Source of the DNA: Telluria aromaticivorans
GTDB taxonomy: Bacteria; Pseudomonadota; Gammaproteobacteria; Burkholderiales; Burkholderiaceae_D
NCBI RefSeq assembly: GCF_013003915.1
Contig: NZ_JABAIV010000004.1
Coordinates: forward strand, 310,001-374,000
DNA length: 64,000 nucleotides
Direction of reading: 5' to 3'
Below are positions 17,568 to 26,849 of this stretch, piece after piece. Below the pieces are notes generated by a model that was given only the letters and a program-made list of their open reading frames with translations, searched no databases and was not told the origin of the DNA. A program made the translations under genes and the position numbers. Positions within the stretch are counted from its first letter, which is position 1, and the number at the start of each line of letters is the position of its first letter.

Positions 17568-17739
17568 CGTAGGGTGGGCGGCTCCACCCGCGGCGGGATC
17601 TGCCTGCGCGGCGTGCGCCGCCCACGCGGTCAATTCCACTAAATGCTGCCTGCGCGGCTGTTCATCGGCTGGCTGAACGCGTGGGCGGCGTACGCGAGAC
17701 GAATTGCACGCATCCTCGGGTGGAGCCGCCCACCCTACG
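17568..17739. repeat. Terminally inverted repeat element, copy A
   Basis: A 172-base non-coding element bounded by perfect 23-base inverted ends (17568-17590 and 17717-17739) that begin CGTAGGGTGGGCGG. The interior contains the core GCTGAACGCGTGGGC at 17672-17686. The same end sequence and core recur at 32049, 39019 and, in part, 58933. There is no coding capacity, so it is best viewed as a MITE-like or REP-like dispersed element. Confidence 0.8.
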
Positions 17740-17802
17740 AATCTTGCCTGCGCCGGCGTTCACGGTTACAGTCAGCCGTCACGATCACCCTCAGGAACCC
17801 CC

Positions 17803-18537
17803 ATGAGCTCACCGGAGCTGGTACTCGACGTGCTGCGTGCGGAACTGCGTGCGGCCAGCATCACGTACAAGGAGCTGGCCACGCGCATCGGCGTCAGCGA
17901 ATCGAGCGTCAAACGCCTGTTCGGGCAGAAGGACATGGCGCTGTCGCGGCTGGCGCAGATCTGCCAGGTGACCGGCATCGCGCTGGAAGACGTGCTGCGG
18001 CGCGCGGCCGATGCGCGGCCGCAGGCCGACGCCCTGACCCTGCCGCAGGAGACCTCGCTGGTGGCCAACCCGCGCCTGCTGCTGGTGGCGATCTGTTGCC
18101 TCGGATACTGGACCCTGGAACAGGTGATCGAGACCTATCGCCTGACCGAACCGGAATGCATCACACTGCTGGCCGAGCTCGACCGGCTGGGCCTGATCGA
18201 GCTGAAGCCCCTGAACCGCTACAGCCTGCGCGTCTCGAACGCCTTCCGCTGGCTCCCGGACGGGCCGGTCCAGCGCTATTTCCGCAGCCATATCGTGGAA
18301 GATTATTTCGCGGGCGGCTTCGACCGGCCCGGCGAAGCCCTGATGTGCCTGCCGGCTCGGCTGTCCGCGGCGAGCGCGCAGGAGGTAGGGCAGAAGATCG
18401 GACAGCTCGCCGGTGAGCTGGCGCGCCTGCACCGCAACGACCGGCGCCTGCCGGTGGACGAGCGCGAAGGCTATACGCTGCTGCTGGGCTTCAGGTCGTG
18501 GGAGTTAGCAGCGTTTACGGCCTTGCGGCGGGAGTAG
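17803..18537 (+). CDS. XRE-type helix-turn-helix transcriptional regulator
   Basis: A 244-residue regulator. An N-terminal Cro/CI-type HTH (about 17-60) reads T-Y-K-E-L-A-T-R-I-G-V-S-E-S-S-V-K-R-L-F. The C-terminal region contains a winged-helix-like stretch (L-T-E-P-E-C-I-T-L-L-A-E-L-D-R-L-G-L-I-E-L near 137-157) and no recognised ligand domain. The start at 17803 gives the HTH directly after a short lead; frames further upstream run into the repeat element. The 3' end overlaps the convergent hydrolase gene by 23 bases. The target is unknown. Confidence 0.75.
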   Translation: MSSPELVLDVLRAELRAASITYKELATRIGVSESSVKRLFGQKDMALSRLAQICQVTGIALEDVLRRAADARPQADALTLPQETSLVANPRLLLVAICCLGYWTLEQVIETYRLTEPECITLLAELDRLGLIELKPLNRYSLRVSNAFRWLPDGPVQRYFRSHIVEDYFAGGFDRPGEALMCLPARLSAASAQEVGQKIGQLAGELARLHRNDRRLPVDEREGYTLLLGFRSWELAAFTALRRE

Positions 18538-19702
18538 CTGGCGCAGGCTCAGCCTGCAGTTGGGGGCCGTACTCCCAGGTCCAGGGCATGCCTGTCTCGC
18601 CCAGTACGCGCGCCACGATGCCGGGGAACAGGCGCTCGGCCCGCACGTCATTGGCAAGCAGGACGACGCAGCGGCGCCCCCGTTCGATGCACACCAGCAT
18701 ATTGCCGGTCGTGTCGTTATGCCCGCCCTTGAAGAAGCCCGGCCCTTGCGGACCCGAGAAGCCCACGACGCCGAGCGCAGCGCCCAGGGCCGGGTGCCGG
18801 CCTGCCGGCGGCAACTCGGGCTGCAGGGAGGGGAACTGGGTGGCTGTCGTGATCGGCAGTTGCGGGCGCAGCATTTCGGCACGCTTATCCGGTGCCAGGC
18901 CGTCGCCGCGCATGAATCCCGCGGCGAACCGCGCCATGTCCTTGATGGTCGTGTCCATGGAGCCGGCCGCGCGCACCCGGCTGCGCTCGTCGTGCGGCTC
19001 GACCTTGCCCTCGGCACTCCAGCCATCGGCCAGGTTGGCGGCGAAATCCGGTCGCCACATCATGCTGGTGTTGGCCATGCCAAAGCGGTCGAAGACACGG
19101 CGCTGCATTTCGAGGCCCAGGCGCAGCCCGAGGCCGCGTTCGAGCACGAATTGCAGCAGGATCAGGCCTTCGCCGGAATAAGCGTAGCGCGCACCGGGAT
19201 CGAAATGGAAGCGCAGCCTGCCGTCGGGCTCGACGAAAGCGAAATTGGCGAAGCCCGAGGAATGGGTGAGCAGGATCCGCGGCGTGAGCTTGCGCCAGCG
19301 CTCGTCGCCGGCGAGATGGCTCCAGGGGCCGTAGCCCGGTTCATCCGGATAGTCCGGCAAGGGCTTTGGCAGGTAGCGTGCAATCGGCTCGTCGAGCCCC
19401 AGCTTGCCCTCTTCCACCAATTGCATGACCGTGTAGGCGAACACCATCTTGGTCAGCGAGGCGCCGTACATGATGGTATCCAGCGTCAACGGCTGGCGCG
19501 CCGCATTGCGCACGCCCCAGCTTGCGGTATACGCGACCTTGCCCTCGTCGATGACGGCCAGGGCCAGGCCCTGGACTCCGGCTTGCGCCATCGCCGCCCG
19601 CACATGCCGGTCGATCGGCGGCGGAACCGCGCTGCCTTCGCTGCCCGATGCAGGTGATTGAAACAGGACCGCGCAGGTGAGGATGCTCAGGGCAAGGCGC
19701 AT
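18515..19702 (-). CDS. Serine hydrolase of the beta-lactamase (class C / EstB) family
   Basis: A 395-residue exported protein with a penicillin-binding-protein fold. A signal peptide (M-R-L-A-L-S-I-L-T-C-A-V-L-F) precedes P-P-I-D-R-H-V. The S-x-x-K motif is S-L-T-K (near 82-85), inside Y-G-A-S-L-T-K-M-V-F. A Y-S-G follows in Y-A-Y-S-G-E-G. A late G-G-H-N-D segment takes the place of the K-T-G box. This is the EstB/6-aminohexanoate-dimer-hydrolase branch, which includes esterases, D-peptidases and a few beta-lactamases. The substrate is unknown and antibiotic resistance should not be assumed. It overlaps the XRE gene tail to tail by 23 bases. Confidence 0.82.
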   Translation of the reverse strand: MRLALSILTCAVLFQSPASGSEGSAVPPPIDRHVRAAMAQAGVQGLALAVIDEGKVAYTASWGVRNAARQPLTLDTIMYGASLTKMVFAYTVMQLVEEGKLGLDEPIARYLPKPLPDYPDEPGYGPWSHLAGDERWRKLTPRILLTHSSGFANFAFVEPDGRLRFHFDPGARYAYSGEGLILLQFVLERGLGLRLGLEMQRRVFDRFGMANTSMMWRPDFAANLADGWSAEGKVEPHDERSRVRAAGSMDTTIKDMARFAAGFMRGDGLAPDKRAEMLRPQLPITTATQFPSLQPELPPAGRHPALGAALGVVGFSGPQGPGFFKGGHNDTTGNMLVCIERGRRCVVLLANDVRAERLFPGIVARVLGETGMPWTWEYGPQLQAEPAPATPAARP

Positions 19703-19759
19703 GCCGGGTTTCCTTTATTCGAGTTCCGTTTGCACATAGGAACAAGGCCGCACAAACAT

Positions 19760-19781
19760 AAGGCCGCACTGCGGCGGCCTT
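19760..19781 (-). terminator. Terminator hairpin of the type II secretion operon
   Basis: AAGGCCGC and GCGGCCTT form a perfect 8-bp stem with a 6-base loop, 6 bases beyond the gspC stop. On the minus strand it is followed by ATGTTTG, a partial T-run. Confidence 0.55.
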
Positions 19782-19786
19782 GTGGC

Positions 19787-20509
19787 TTACTGCACCTGCG
19801 ACGGCTGCCCCACCGGGCTGTTGACCGAGCGGGTCGGCGGCGGCATCTGCACCTGGTTCGGCGGCGGTGGCTGCTGCGCACCCTGCGGCTGGTCGGTGCC
19901 GTCGGCGACGCCCGGATCCATCTGCGGCTCGGGTACCGCGGGGGTGTCGGGCAGCGGCGGACCGGCACCGCGGCCCACCGGGGCCCCGGCCGTCATGCCC
20001 GGTGGCGCGGACACGACGCCGGGCGCGGTTTGCGGCTCGACGCCCGGCGGCGGTGCCATTGCCGCCGGCTGCGCTCCTGATGGCGCCATGACGGCGCCTC
20101 CGCCCTGCGACGGTCCGCTGGCCTGCGCCAGGTCGACGCGCTTCATGATGCCGCCTTCCGACAGCATCACATAGCGGGAATGCACTTCGGCCACCGTCAC
20201 CCCGGGCACGATCTCGCGGCCGATCCGCACCGCCTTCGGCGGCGAACCCTCGGCGACCAGGATCACGGCGCTGTCGCGGCCGGCCGAGACGACACCGGTC
20301 AGCTGGTAGCTGGAAATCGCCACCGCCGAAGGCTGGCCGCCGAACAGGGTCGCGGCAGCATCCGGGCTTGGCTCGGCCTGGGCCACCACCGGGGGCGGCG
20401 CCAGCGGGCGCTGCGCAGGCTTGTACAGCTGCAGGAACCAGTAGGCGATCGACACCGCCAGCAGGATCAGTGCGAGCAGGGTAAAGAGGTGGGGCAAACG
20501 CTTGTTCAT
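19787..20509 (-). CDS. gspC: Type II secretion system protein GspC
   Basis: A 240-residue inner-membrane protein linking the assembly platform to the secretin GspD. One N-terminal membrane segment lies at about 8-28 (L-F-T-L-L-A-L-I-L-L-A-V-S-I-A-Y-W-F). The homology-region domain that contacts the GspD N0 domain spans about 55-130 (Y-Q-L-T-G-V-V, V-A-E-G-S-P-P-K-A-V-R-I-G, Y-V-M-L-S-E-G-G). Instead of the usual C-terminal PDZ or coiled-coil domain, the last 105 residues are Pro/Gly/Ala-rich and probably disordered. It is the last gene of the operon, 73 bases after gspF, unlike the classical order in which gspC is first. Confidence 0.85.
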   Translation of the reverse strand: MNKRLPHLFTLLALILLAVSIAYWFLQLYKPAQRPLAPPPVVAQAEPSPDAAATLFGGQPSAVAISSYQLTGVVSAGRDSAVILVAEGSPPKAVRIGREIVPGVTVAEVHSRYVMLSEGGIMKRVDLAQASGPSQGGGAVMAPSGAQPAAMAPPPGVEPQTAPGVVSAPPGMTAGAPVGRGAGPPLPDTPAVPEPQMDPGVADGTDQPQGAQQPPPPNQVQMPPPTRSVNSPVGQPSQVQ

Positions 20510-20582
20510 CAGGGTCCTTGCTTGTTTTTCCAGCTCACTGCTTTTCAGCTTATTGTTTTTTACCGCTCACTGCGCCAGCTGC

Positions 20583-21803
20583 TTACTGCACCAGTTGATT
20601 GATTTCGATGATCGGCATCAGCACCGCCAGCACGATCAGCAGCACCACCAGGCCCATCGCCAGGATCAGCACCGGCTCGAGCAGGCCGGCGATGGTCAGG
20701 GTGCGGCGCTCGAGATCGGCCTGCTGCGAATTGGCCGCGCGCTCGAGCATGGCCGGCAGTTCGCCGGTGATTTCGCCGGCGCGGATCATGTGCACCAGCA
20801 TCGGCGGGAACAGCTTCTGCGCCGACAGGGCGCGCGCCAGGCTCACGCCTTCGCGCACGCTGGCCGTCGCCTGCTCGACCAGTTCGGCCATCGCCACGTT
20901 CGACAGCGTGTCGCGGCTGGTCTCGAGTGCGCGCAGGATCGGCACGCCCGAGCCGGTGGTGATCGCCAGGGTGCTGGCGAAACGCGCGGTGTTCAGGCTG
21001 CGCTCGAACTTGCCGTAGACGGGCGCGGTGAGCAGCCAGGTATGCCAGCGGCGCTTCAGGTCGGGGTTGCGCAGCGCGCGCCGCCACATCCAGAAGGCGC
21101 CCGCCAGCAGGATGCCCACGTAGATGCCGTAGTCGCGCACGAAGTTCGACACCGCCAGCATCATCGTGGTCAGCAGCGGCAGCTTCTGCTTGGTGTTGGC
21201 GAACACCGAAACGATCTGCGGCACCACATAGGTGAGCAGGAAAATGACGATCGCAAAGGCGACCACCGTGACGATGGCCGGGTAGGTGAAGGCCAGGCGC
21301 ACCTTCTGCACCAGCGCGTTGCGGCGCTCGATGTAGTCGGCCAGGCGCGACAGCACGCGCGACAATTGGCCGATCTGCTCGCCCGAGGACACCAGCGCGC
21401 GATAAATTTCGGCGAAGTCGCGCGGGTGGCGCGACAGCGCGCTGGAGAAGGCCGAGCCGCCGATGACTTCGGAGCGGATCGAGGCGATCAGGTCGCGCAC
21501 GTACGGACGCTCGGCCTGCTCCAGCAGTGCCGTAAAAGCCTGTTCCAGCGGCAGGCCGGCTTCCAGCAGGCTGGCCAGCTGGCGCGTGAACAAGGCCAGC
21601 TCGACCTGCGACAGGCGCTCGCCGAAACCGCGCGACCTGGCCACGCCGGCATCGTCGAGCTGGGCCGCGATCTGCTCGACGTTCAGGGGCGTCAGGCCCT
21701 GCGTGCGCAGGTCGGCGCGCGCCGAGCGCGGATTGTCGGCATTGACCACGCCCTTGCGGGTGCTGCCTGCGGCATCGACGGCCTCGTAGCGGAATGCTGG
21801 CAT
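20583..21803 (-). CDS. gspF: Type II secretion inner-membrane platform protein GspF
   Basis: A 406-residue polytopic membrane protein of the assembly platform with two repeated GspF domains (about 70-195 and 270-395). Family hallmarks are F-T-R-Q-L-A-S-L-L-E-A-G-L-P-L-E-Q-A, R-Y-L-near P-Y-V-R-D-L-I-A-S-I, and F-A-S-T-L-A-I-T-T-G-S-G-V-P-I-L in the second repeat. Three membrane segments are visible near 170-195, 220-240 and 375-400. It starts 7 bases after the gspE stop and is translated as part of the operon. Confidence 0.95.
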   Translation of the reverse strand: MPAFRYEAVDAAGSTRKGVVNADNPRSARADLRTQGLTPLNVEQIAAQLDDAGVARSRGFGERLSQVELALFTRQLASLLEAGLPLEQAFTALLEQAERPYVRDLIASIRSEVIGGSAFSSALSRHPRDFAEIYRALVSSGEQIGQLSRVLSRLADYIERRNALVQKVRLAFTYPAIVTVVAFAIVIFLLTYVVPQIVSVFANTKQKLPLLTTMMLAVSNFVRDYGIYVGILLAGAFWMWRRALRNPDLKRRWHTWLLTAPVYGKFERSLNTARFASTLAITTGSGVPILRALETSRDTLSNVAMAELVEQATASVREGVSLARALSAQKLFPPMLVHMIRAGEITGELPAMLERAANSQQADLERRTLTIAGLLEPVLILAMGLVVLLIVLAVLMPIIEINQLVQ

Positions 21804-21810
21804 GGGTTAA

Positions 21811-23232
21811 TTAATCTTTCGTGACCCGCACCAGCTCGGCGCGTGTCGTGGTGCCGTCCGCCAGCCAGCGTTCGCCGTCTTCGCGCATCATCTTCATGCC
21901 GGTCTTCTGCGCGGCGGCGCGGATGTCGGCTTCGGAGGCCCGGTTATGGATCTGGGCACGGATCAGCTCGGTGGTCTCGAGCAGCTCGTAGACGCCGACC
22001 CGGCCGTGGTAGCCGGTATGGCCGCAGCGCTCGCAGCCGACCGCGTGCCAGCCGTTGGCATCCTGCACCTTGCACTGCGAGCAGAGTTTACGCACCAGGC
22101 GTTGCGCCATCACGCCCAGCAGGGACGAAGACAACAGGAACGGTTCGATGCCCATGTCGAGCAGGCGGGTCACGGCCGAGGCCGCATCGTTGGTGTGCAG
22201 GGTTGCCAGCACCAGGTGGCCGGTGAGCGAGGCCTGCACCGCGATCTGCGCGGTTTCCAGGTCGCGGATCTCGCCGATCATGATCACGTCCGGGTCCTGG
22301 CGCAGGATCGCGCGCAAGGCCTTGGCGAAGGTCATGTCGATACGCGCATTCACCTGGGTCTGGCCAACGCCGGTGAGGTCGTATTCGATCGGGTCTTCCA
22401 CCGTCATGATGTTGGTGGTCGAGGCATTCAGGCGCGACAGCGCCGCGTACAGCGTGGTGGTTTTACCGGAGCCGGTCGGGCCGGTAACGAGCACGATGCC
22501 GTGCGGCTGGTTGATCAGGCGGTCGAACTGCGGCAGCATGTCGGGCGCCATGCCGAGGTGGCTCAGGTCGAGGCGGCCGGCCTCTTTGTCGAGCAAACGC
22601 AGCACCGCGCGCTCGCCGTGGCCGGTCGGCAGGGTCGAGACGCGCACGTCCACGGGCTTGCCGCCCACGCGCAGCGTGATGCGGCCATCCTGCGGCAGGC
22701 GTTTCTCGGCGATGTCGAGCTGCGACATGATCTTGATACGCGAAATCAAGGACGCGTGGATGGCTTTTTTCGGCCGCACGATGTCGCGCAGCGCGCCGTC
22801 GACGCGAAAGCGCACGACCGAGGTCTGCTCGAAGGGTTCGATGTGGATATCGGAGGCGCCCTCGCGCAGCGACTGGGTCAGCAGCGCATTGATCATGCGG
22901 ATCACGGGCGCATCGTCGGACGATTCCAGCAGGTCTTCGATGGCGGGAACGTCTTGCAGCAGCTTGGTGAGGTCGAGGTCGGCATCGAACTCGTCCACCA
23001 CCTGCGAGGCGTCGCCGCCGGCGCCGGCATAGGCCTTGGCGATGGCGTCGTCGAGTTCGTCGCGGTCGAGGCGGCGCAGGGCGATGCGGCCAAAGCGGCG
23101 CGAGACCTCCGCGATGGCGGCGGGGGCGGTGGCGCCGGAGACCAGCACCTCGATGGCCTGCCCCGTTTCGTCACCGCTGCGCGCCAGCACGCCGTGGTCA
23201 CGGGCAAAGGCGTAAGGCAACAGATTGTTCAT
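21811..23232 (-). CDS. gspE: Type II secretion ATPase GspE
   Basis: A 473-residue cytoplasmic hexameric ATPase that powers pseudopilus growth. Walker A lies at 251-259 (G-P-T-G-S-G-K-T-T), the Asp box near 279-284, Walker B at 313-323 ([12 protein letters not shown]), the His box after it ([13 protein letters not shown]), and a zinc-binding C-x2-C...C-x2-C at 384-403. I chose the ATG at 23232 (M-N-N-L-L-P-Y-A-F), 7 bases after the gspD stop. A longer upstream frame would overlap gspD in an Arg-rich non-protein-like stretch. Confidence 0.96.
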   Translation of the reverse strand: MNNLLPYAFARDHGVLARSGDETGQAIEVLVSGATAPAAIAEVSRRFGRIALRRLDRDELDDAIAKAYAGAGGDASQVVDEFDADLDLTKLLQDVPAIEDLLESSDDAPVIRMINALLTQSLREGASDIHIEPFEQTSVVRFRVDGALRDIVRPKKAIHASLISRIKIMSQLDIAEKRLPQDGRITLRVGGKPVDVRVSTLPTGHGERAVLRLLDKEAGRLDLSHLGMAPDMLPQFDRLINQPHGIVLVTGPTGSGKTTTLYAALSRLNASTTNIMTVEDPIEYDLTGVGQTQVNARIDMTFAKALRAILRQDPDVIMIGEIRDLETAQIAVQASLTGHLVLATLHTNDAASAVTRLLDMGIEPFLLSSSLLGVMAQRLVRKLCSQCKVQDANGWHAVGCERCGHTGYHGRVGVYELLETTELIRAQIHNRASEADIRAAAQKTGMKMMREDGERWLADGTTTRAELVRVTKD

Positions 23233-23239
23233 GGTCGCT

Positions 23240-25549
23240 TTATTTCTGGTTCGATGGCGTGACCGGACGGAACTGCGAGCCGGGACGCTGCTGCGGCTGT
23301 GCCTGCTGGCCCTGTGGAACCGGCTGGCCGCTCGCCGCACCCGGCGCGGCGCCGGCCGCCGGGGTCGTCTGCACCGGCGTGGTCGCCATTGCGCCCCCGG
23401 TCGGCGGCTGGCCATTGGTCAGCGGCGGCAGCAGCGGCGCGCCGAGGTCGCGCATCAGGACGGATTCCTGCTGCGTCTGGCCGGCAGCGCCCACGCCGCG
23501 CATGTATTCGTAACGGTCCATTGCCAGAGAAGCCGAAGCCTCCTTGCTACGCACCACTACCGGACGCAGGAACACCATCAGGTTGGTCTTGGTGCGGTTG
23601 CGGCTGCGGTACTTGAACAAATTGCCCAGGATCGGGATGTCGCCCAGGCCGCGTACTTTCTCTTCGCCATCGCCCTCGGTGTCTTCGATCAGGCCGCCGA
23701 GCACGACGATCTGGCCATCATCGGCCAGCACGTTGGTTTCGATCGCACGCACATTCGTGGTCACGCCCGAGGCCAGGGTCCGGGTGGACGTGTCGACGCT
23801 CGAGTTCTCGTGGTAGATCGCCATCTTGATGGTACCCCCTTCCGAGATCTGCGGGCGCACTTTGAGCAGCAGGCCGACGTCCTTGCGGTCGATGGTCTGG
23901 AACGGGTTCGAGCTGCCGCTGGTGCCGGTGGTGAACGAACCGGTGATGATCGGCACGTTCTGGCCGACCTTGATGGTCGCCAGCTCGTTGTCGAGCGTAA
24001 TCATGTTCGGCGTCGACAGGATGTTGGCATTGCCGTCGTTCTCGAGGAAGCGTGCGACCGCGCCCAGGCCGAGGTTGCCGGCCACCTGGCGGAACAGGCC
24101 GATCGACAGCCCGCCAGGCAGGCTCGGGATCGAGTCGCCGGACAGGCCGGTGGTGGCGGCGGCGGCCAGGTTGACGATATTGCTGTTGCCATTGGTGGCG
24201 AAGGACTGCAGGCCGCCGATGCGGTATTTGCTGTCCGAGTCGCCGCTGGCGCCGACCCACTGCACGCCGAATTCGGAGGCTTTGTTGGAGGTGACTTCGA
24301 CCACCAGCGCCTCGATGTACACCTGGGCACGGCGCACGTCGAGCATGTCGATCACGCTGCGCAGGTTGCGGTAGATGGCATCCGGCGCGGTGATGATCAG
24401 GCTGTTGGTCGAGACATCGGCCTGGATGAAGCCGGAGCCCTGGCCGCCGCCGGCACCGCCCGCGGTCTGCTGGCCCTGCTGCCCGAAGCCGTTGCCGCTG
24501 CCGCCCATGCCGACGCTGCCCTGGCCCTGCTGGCCGCCGAGCCCGCCCTGGCCGCCCTGGCCACCGGTCGTGCTGCCAGCCTGGATCGAGCCACCCGAAG
24601 TGCCCTGCTGTTGCTGCGGCAAGGCCGAGGTATCCTGGGACACCACGGCGCGCAGGGTCTGGGCGACGCGGCTGGCTTCGGCGTTCTTCAGGTAGACGAC
24701 GTGGATATTGCCTTGCGACGAAGTCTGCGCATCGAGGCGTGCGATCAGTGTTTTGGCCAGATTGGCGCGCGCCTGCGAAGGCGCGCGCACCACCACCGAG
24801 TTGGTGCGCGGGTCCGCAAGCACGCTGACGCGGCCCGAATCGCCGCCGGCCGCCGGTTCCATCAGGCGGCTGACGAGCGCGGCGATGTCGCTGGCGATGG
24901 CGTTGCGGATCGGGATGACGTCGAGGTCGGCCGCGACCGGGGTGTCGAGCGCGCCGATGATCTTGGCCAGGCGGCGCAGGTTGTCGGCGTAGTCGGTGAT
25001 GACGAGGGTGTTGTTGCCCGGGTTCGCCATGATCGAATTGTTCGGCGAGATCAGCGGGCGCAGCACGGCGGTGAGGTTGGCGGCCGATTCATACGACAGG
25101 TAGAACACCTGGGTGGCGATCTGGTCGCCGGTTGCCTTGCTGGCGCGCACGCCGCCGACCTGGGTCGGTGAGGACTGCGCCTTGGCTTCGGCTTCCGGCA
25201 CCACCTTGGCATAGCCGTCGCCGCTGGTGACCACGGCATAGCCCTGCAGGCGCAGCGTCGAGGTCAGCAGGCCGAAGGCCTGGGTTTTACTGAGCGATTT
25301 TTCCGACACCAGGGTGATCGTGCCCTTGACGCGCGGGTCGATGATGAAGGTCATGCCGGTGTAGTGGCCGATCGCCTTGATCACCGATTCGATGTCGGCG
25401 TTCACGAAGCTCAGCGCCGCGGCGTTCGCGCTCTCCTGGGCCCAGGCCGGCGCGGGCGCCAGCACGGTGGCAGCACAGCACAGCATGGCGCCGGCGGCGA
25501 GACGGCGCAAGGCCGGAAGACGGGAAGTGGTTCGGGTCATTGTTTTCAT
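23240..25549 (-). CDS. gspD: Type II secretion outer-membrane secretin GspD
   Basis: A 769-residue secretin that forms the outer-membrane channel. A signal peptide ends near residue 37 (A-P-A-W-A-Q). N0 to N3 periplasmic domains cover about 45-400 and the secretin core about 405-670, with V-P-I-I-T-G-S-F (532-539) and the closing [14 protein letters not shown]3 contains an unusually long Gly/Gln-rich low-complexity insert at 311-374. After the secretin domain there is a 90-residue Pro/Gln/Ala tail; no classic pilotin-binding S-domain is recognisable. It starts 1 base into the end of gspN and is tightly packed in the operon. Confidence 0.96.
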   Translation of the reverse strand: MKTMTRTTSRLPALRRLAAGAMLCCAATVLAPAPAWAQESANAAALSFVNADIESVIKAIGHYTGMTFIIDPRVKGTITLVSEKSLSKTQAFGLLTSTLRLQGYAVVTSGDGYAKVVPEAEAKAQSSPTQVGGVRASKATGDQIATQVFYLSYESAANLTAVLRPLISPNNSIMANPGNNTLVITDYADNLRRLAKIIGALDTPVAADLDVIPIRNAIASDIAALVSRLMEPAAGGDSGRVSVLADPRTNSVVVRAPSQARANLAKTLIARLDAQTSSQGNIHVVYLKNAEASRVAQTLRAVVSQDTSALPQQQQGTSGGSIQAGSTTGGQGGQGGLGGQQGQGSVGMGGSGNGFGQQGQQTAGGAGGGQGSGFIQADVSTNSLIITAPDAIYRNLRSVIDMLDVRRAQVYIEALVVEVTSNKASEFGVQWVGASGDSDSKYRIGGLQSFATNGNSNIVNLAAAATTGLSGDSIPSLPGGLSIGLFRQVAGNLGLGAVARFLENDGNANILSTPNMITLDNELATIKVGQNVPIITGSFTTGTSGSSNPFQTIDRKDVGLLLKVRPQISEGGTIKMAIYHENSSVDTSTRTLASGVTTNVRAIETNVLADDGQIVVLGGLIEDTEGDGEEKVRGLGDIPILGNLFKYRSRNRTKTNLMVFLRPVVVRSKEASASLAMDRYEYMRGVGAAGQTQQESVLMRDLGAPLLPPLTNGQPPTGGAMATTPVQTTPAAGAAPGAASGQPVPQGQQAQPQQRPGSQFRPVTPSNQK

Positions 25550-26322
25550 TATCTGAACTCGAGTGCGATTATGTTCTTGCCGTTCACCATGCGACGCTGG
25601 CCCAGCAGGTTGAGCATATTGCCCAGCGTCGCTTCGTATCCTTCGGCGGCCGAAGCCTGGCCGGAAAAGCGCAGGCGGCCGTTCTGCAGCATACCGGAGC
25701 CCGACAGTAAAAGCGCACCGCGCACGGTACGCAAATTCAGGTCGGCCGCGTTGCCGCGCCAGTCGAACGCCATTTCGTAACTGCCCAGCGGCCGGACCGG
25801 CGACATGCGCGAGCCCATGTCCGACAGGGTCAGCACGGTGCGGCCCTGGATTGCTACTGCATTGGGCTGGCGCAGCAGGTCGAGCGTGTTCCAGACCAGC
25901 CGGATGGTGCCGGAGGGCGCCAGCGTATTGAGCGGCGCGCCGAGCCCGGCGAGGCCTTCGGCCGGCAGCAGCAATTCACCGCTGCTGACCTGCCATTGCG
26001 ACCAGCTGCCTTCGATGCGTACCGGGCGCACCAGCGCTTGCGGGTTTTCCAGTGTCATGCTGACCTGGCCGAACAGCACCAGCGGAGACAGGCGCCATGC
26101 GAAGCGTCCCGGCAGCAGCGGTGTCACCGCCCCGCCCTGGCCAGGCGCCCCGCCAATGAAGGCTGAGCCGTTCCAGAGCGTACCTTGCGCATCCCCCAGA
26201 GTCAAACGCCCTCCGGTCTGCTCTTCGACGATCGGGCCCAGCCACGAAGCGGGCAGGAACGCCAGCACCGTGAACAGTACCGCCAGCGCCGTCGGCACCA
26301 GCCAGAGGAAGAAACGCTTCAT
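25549..26322 (-). CDS. gspN: Type II secretion system protein GspN
   Basis: A 257-residue protein with one N-terminal membrane segment (F-L-W-L-V-P-T-A-L-A-V-L-F-T-V-L-A-F) and a large periplasmic part. Family signs are L-P-A-S-W-L-G-P-I-V, G-T-L-W-N-G-S-A near 48-55 and R-F-A-W-R-L-S-P. GspN is an accessory T2SS protein absent from many systems; its exact role is not established. Its ATG overlaps the gspM stop in an ATGA arrangement and its stop overlaps the gspD start. Confidence 0.85.
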   Translation of the reverse strand: MKRFFLWLVPTALAVLFTVLAFLPASWLGPIVEEQTGGRLTLGDAQGTLWNGSAFIGGAPGQGGAVTPLLPGRFAWRLSPLVLFGQVSMTLENPQALVRPVRIEGSWSQWQVSSGELLLPAEGLAGLGAPLNTLAPSGTIRLVWNTLDLLRQPNAVAIQGRTVLTLSDMGSRMSPVRPLGSYEMAFDWRGNAADLNLRTVRGALLLSGSGMLQNGRLRFSGQASAAEGYEATLGNMLNLLGQRRMVNGKNIIALEFR

Positions 26323-26849
26323 TGGGCCGCGCCATTGTTTTGGCGCAGCGTCAGCGTGGCATCTACCTGTCCCACGGCAGCCAGGGCCGTGAAGGCGGCA
26401 TCCTGCACCTGTATCCGGTTCTCGCGGCGCTGGGCGTCGAGCCAGGATACGAGGTTGGCGAAGGACACGCCGTTGAGCTGGACCTTGGCGTATTCGCCGG
26501 TCATGGTGATCGACCCGGCCGTGAGGCCGCGCTGGCCCATGCTGGCCAGGAGCCCCTCGCGCGTCATGGGTGGCGCGGCGGGCGCCGGGTTGGCGGCCAG
26601 GGTGGAAGCCTCGGCTGCCAGGGTCTGCAGCTGGGCCGCCTGCTGGCGCAGCGAGGGCAGCGAGCGGCTCAGGGTGTCGCGCCCTTCGATAGCCGGGGCC
26701 AGCAAGAGCGCATAGACCAGCGAGACAAGGACGACGGCGGCGCCGATGGCCAGGAACTTGCGTTCCTGCTCGGTGCGGGCCAGCCAGTAGGCCAGCGCGC
26801 GTTCGCGCAGGGCGCCGAATTTCGCGCCGATGTTTGCTGCAGCCTTCAT
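26319..26849 (-). CDS. gspM: Type II secretion platform protein GspM
   Basis: A 176-residue bitopic inner-membrane protein that stabilises GspL. A short cytoplasmic N-terminus contains L-A-Y-W-L-A-R-T-E-Q-E-R. One membrane segment lies at about 30-52 (F-L-A-I-G-A-A-V-V-L-V-S-L-V-Y-A-L-L). The periplasmic ferredoxin-like domain holds V-Q-L-N-G-V-S-F-A-N-L-V-S-W-L. It overlaps gspL upstream and gspN downstream by 4 bases each. Confidence 0.88.
   Translation of the reverse strand: MKAAANIGAKFGALRERALAYWLARTEQERKFLAIGAAVVLVSLVYALLLAPAIEGRDTLSRSLPSLRQQAAQLQTLAAEASTLAANPAPAAPPMTREGLLASMGQRGLTAGSITMTGEYAKVQLNGVSFANLVSWLDAQRRENRIQVQDAAFTALAAVGQVDATLTLRQNNGAAQ

Noticed and set aside
18515..19702. Antibiotic-resistance beta-lactamase
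   Set aside because: The motifs fit the broad EstB/class C-like hydrolase family and the K-T-G box is replaced; resistance cannot be claimed.
23225..25171. Very long plus-strand open frame opposite gspD
   Set aside because: Antisense shadow of the secretin gene with biased composition and no domain.
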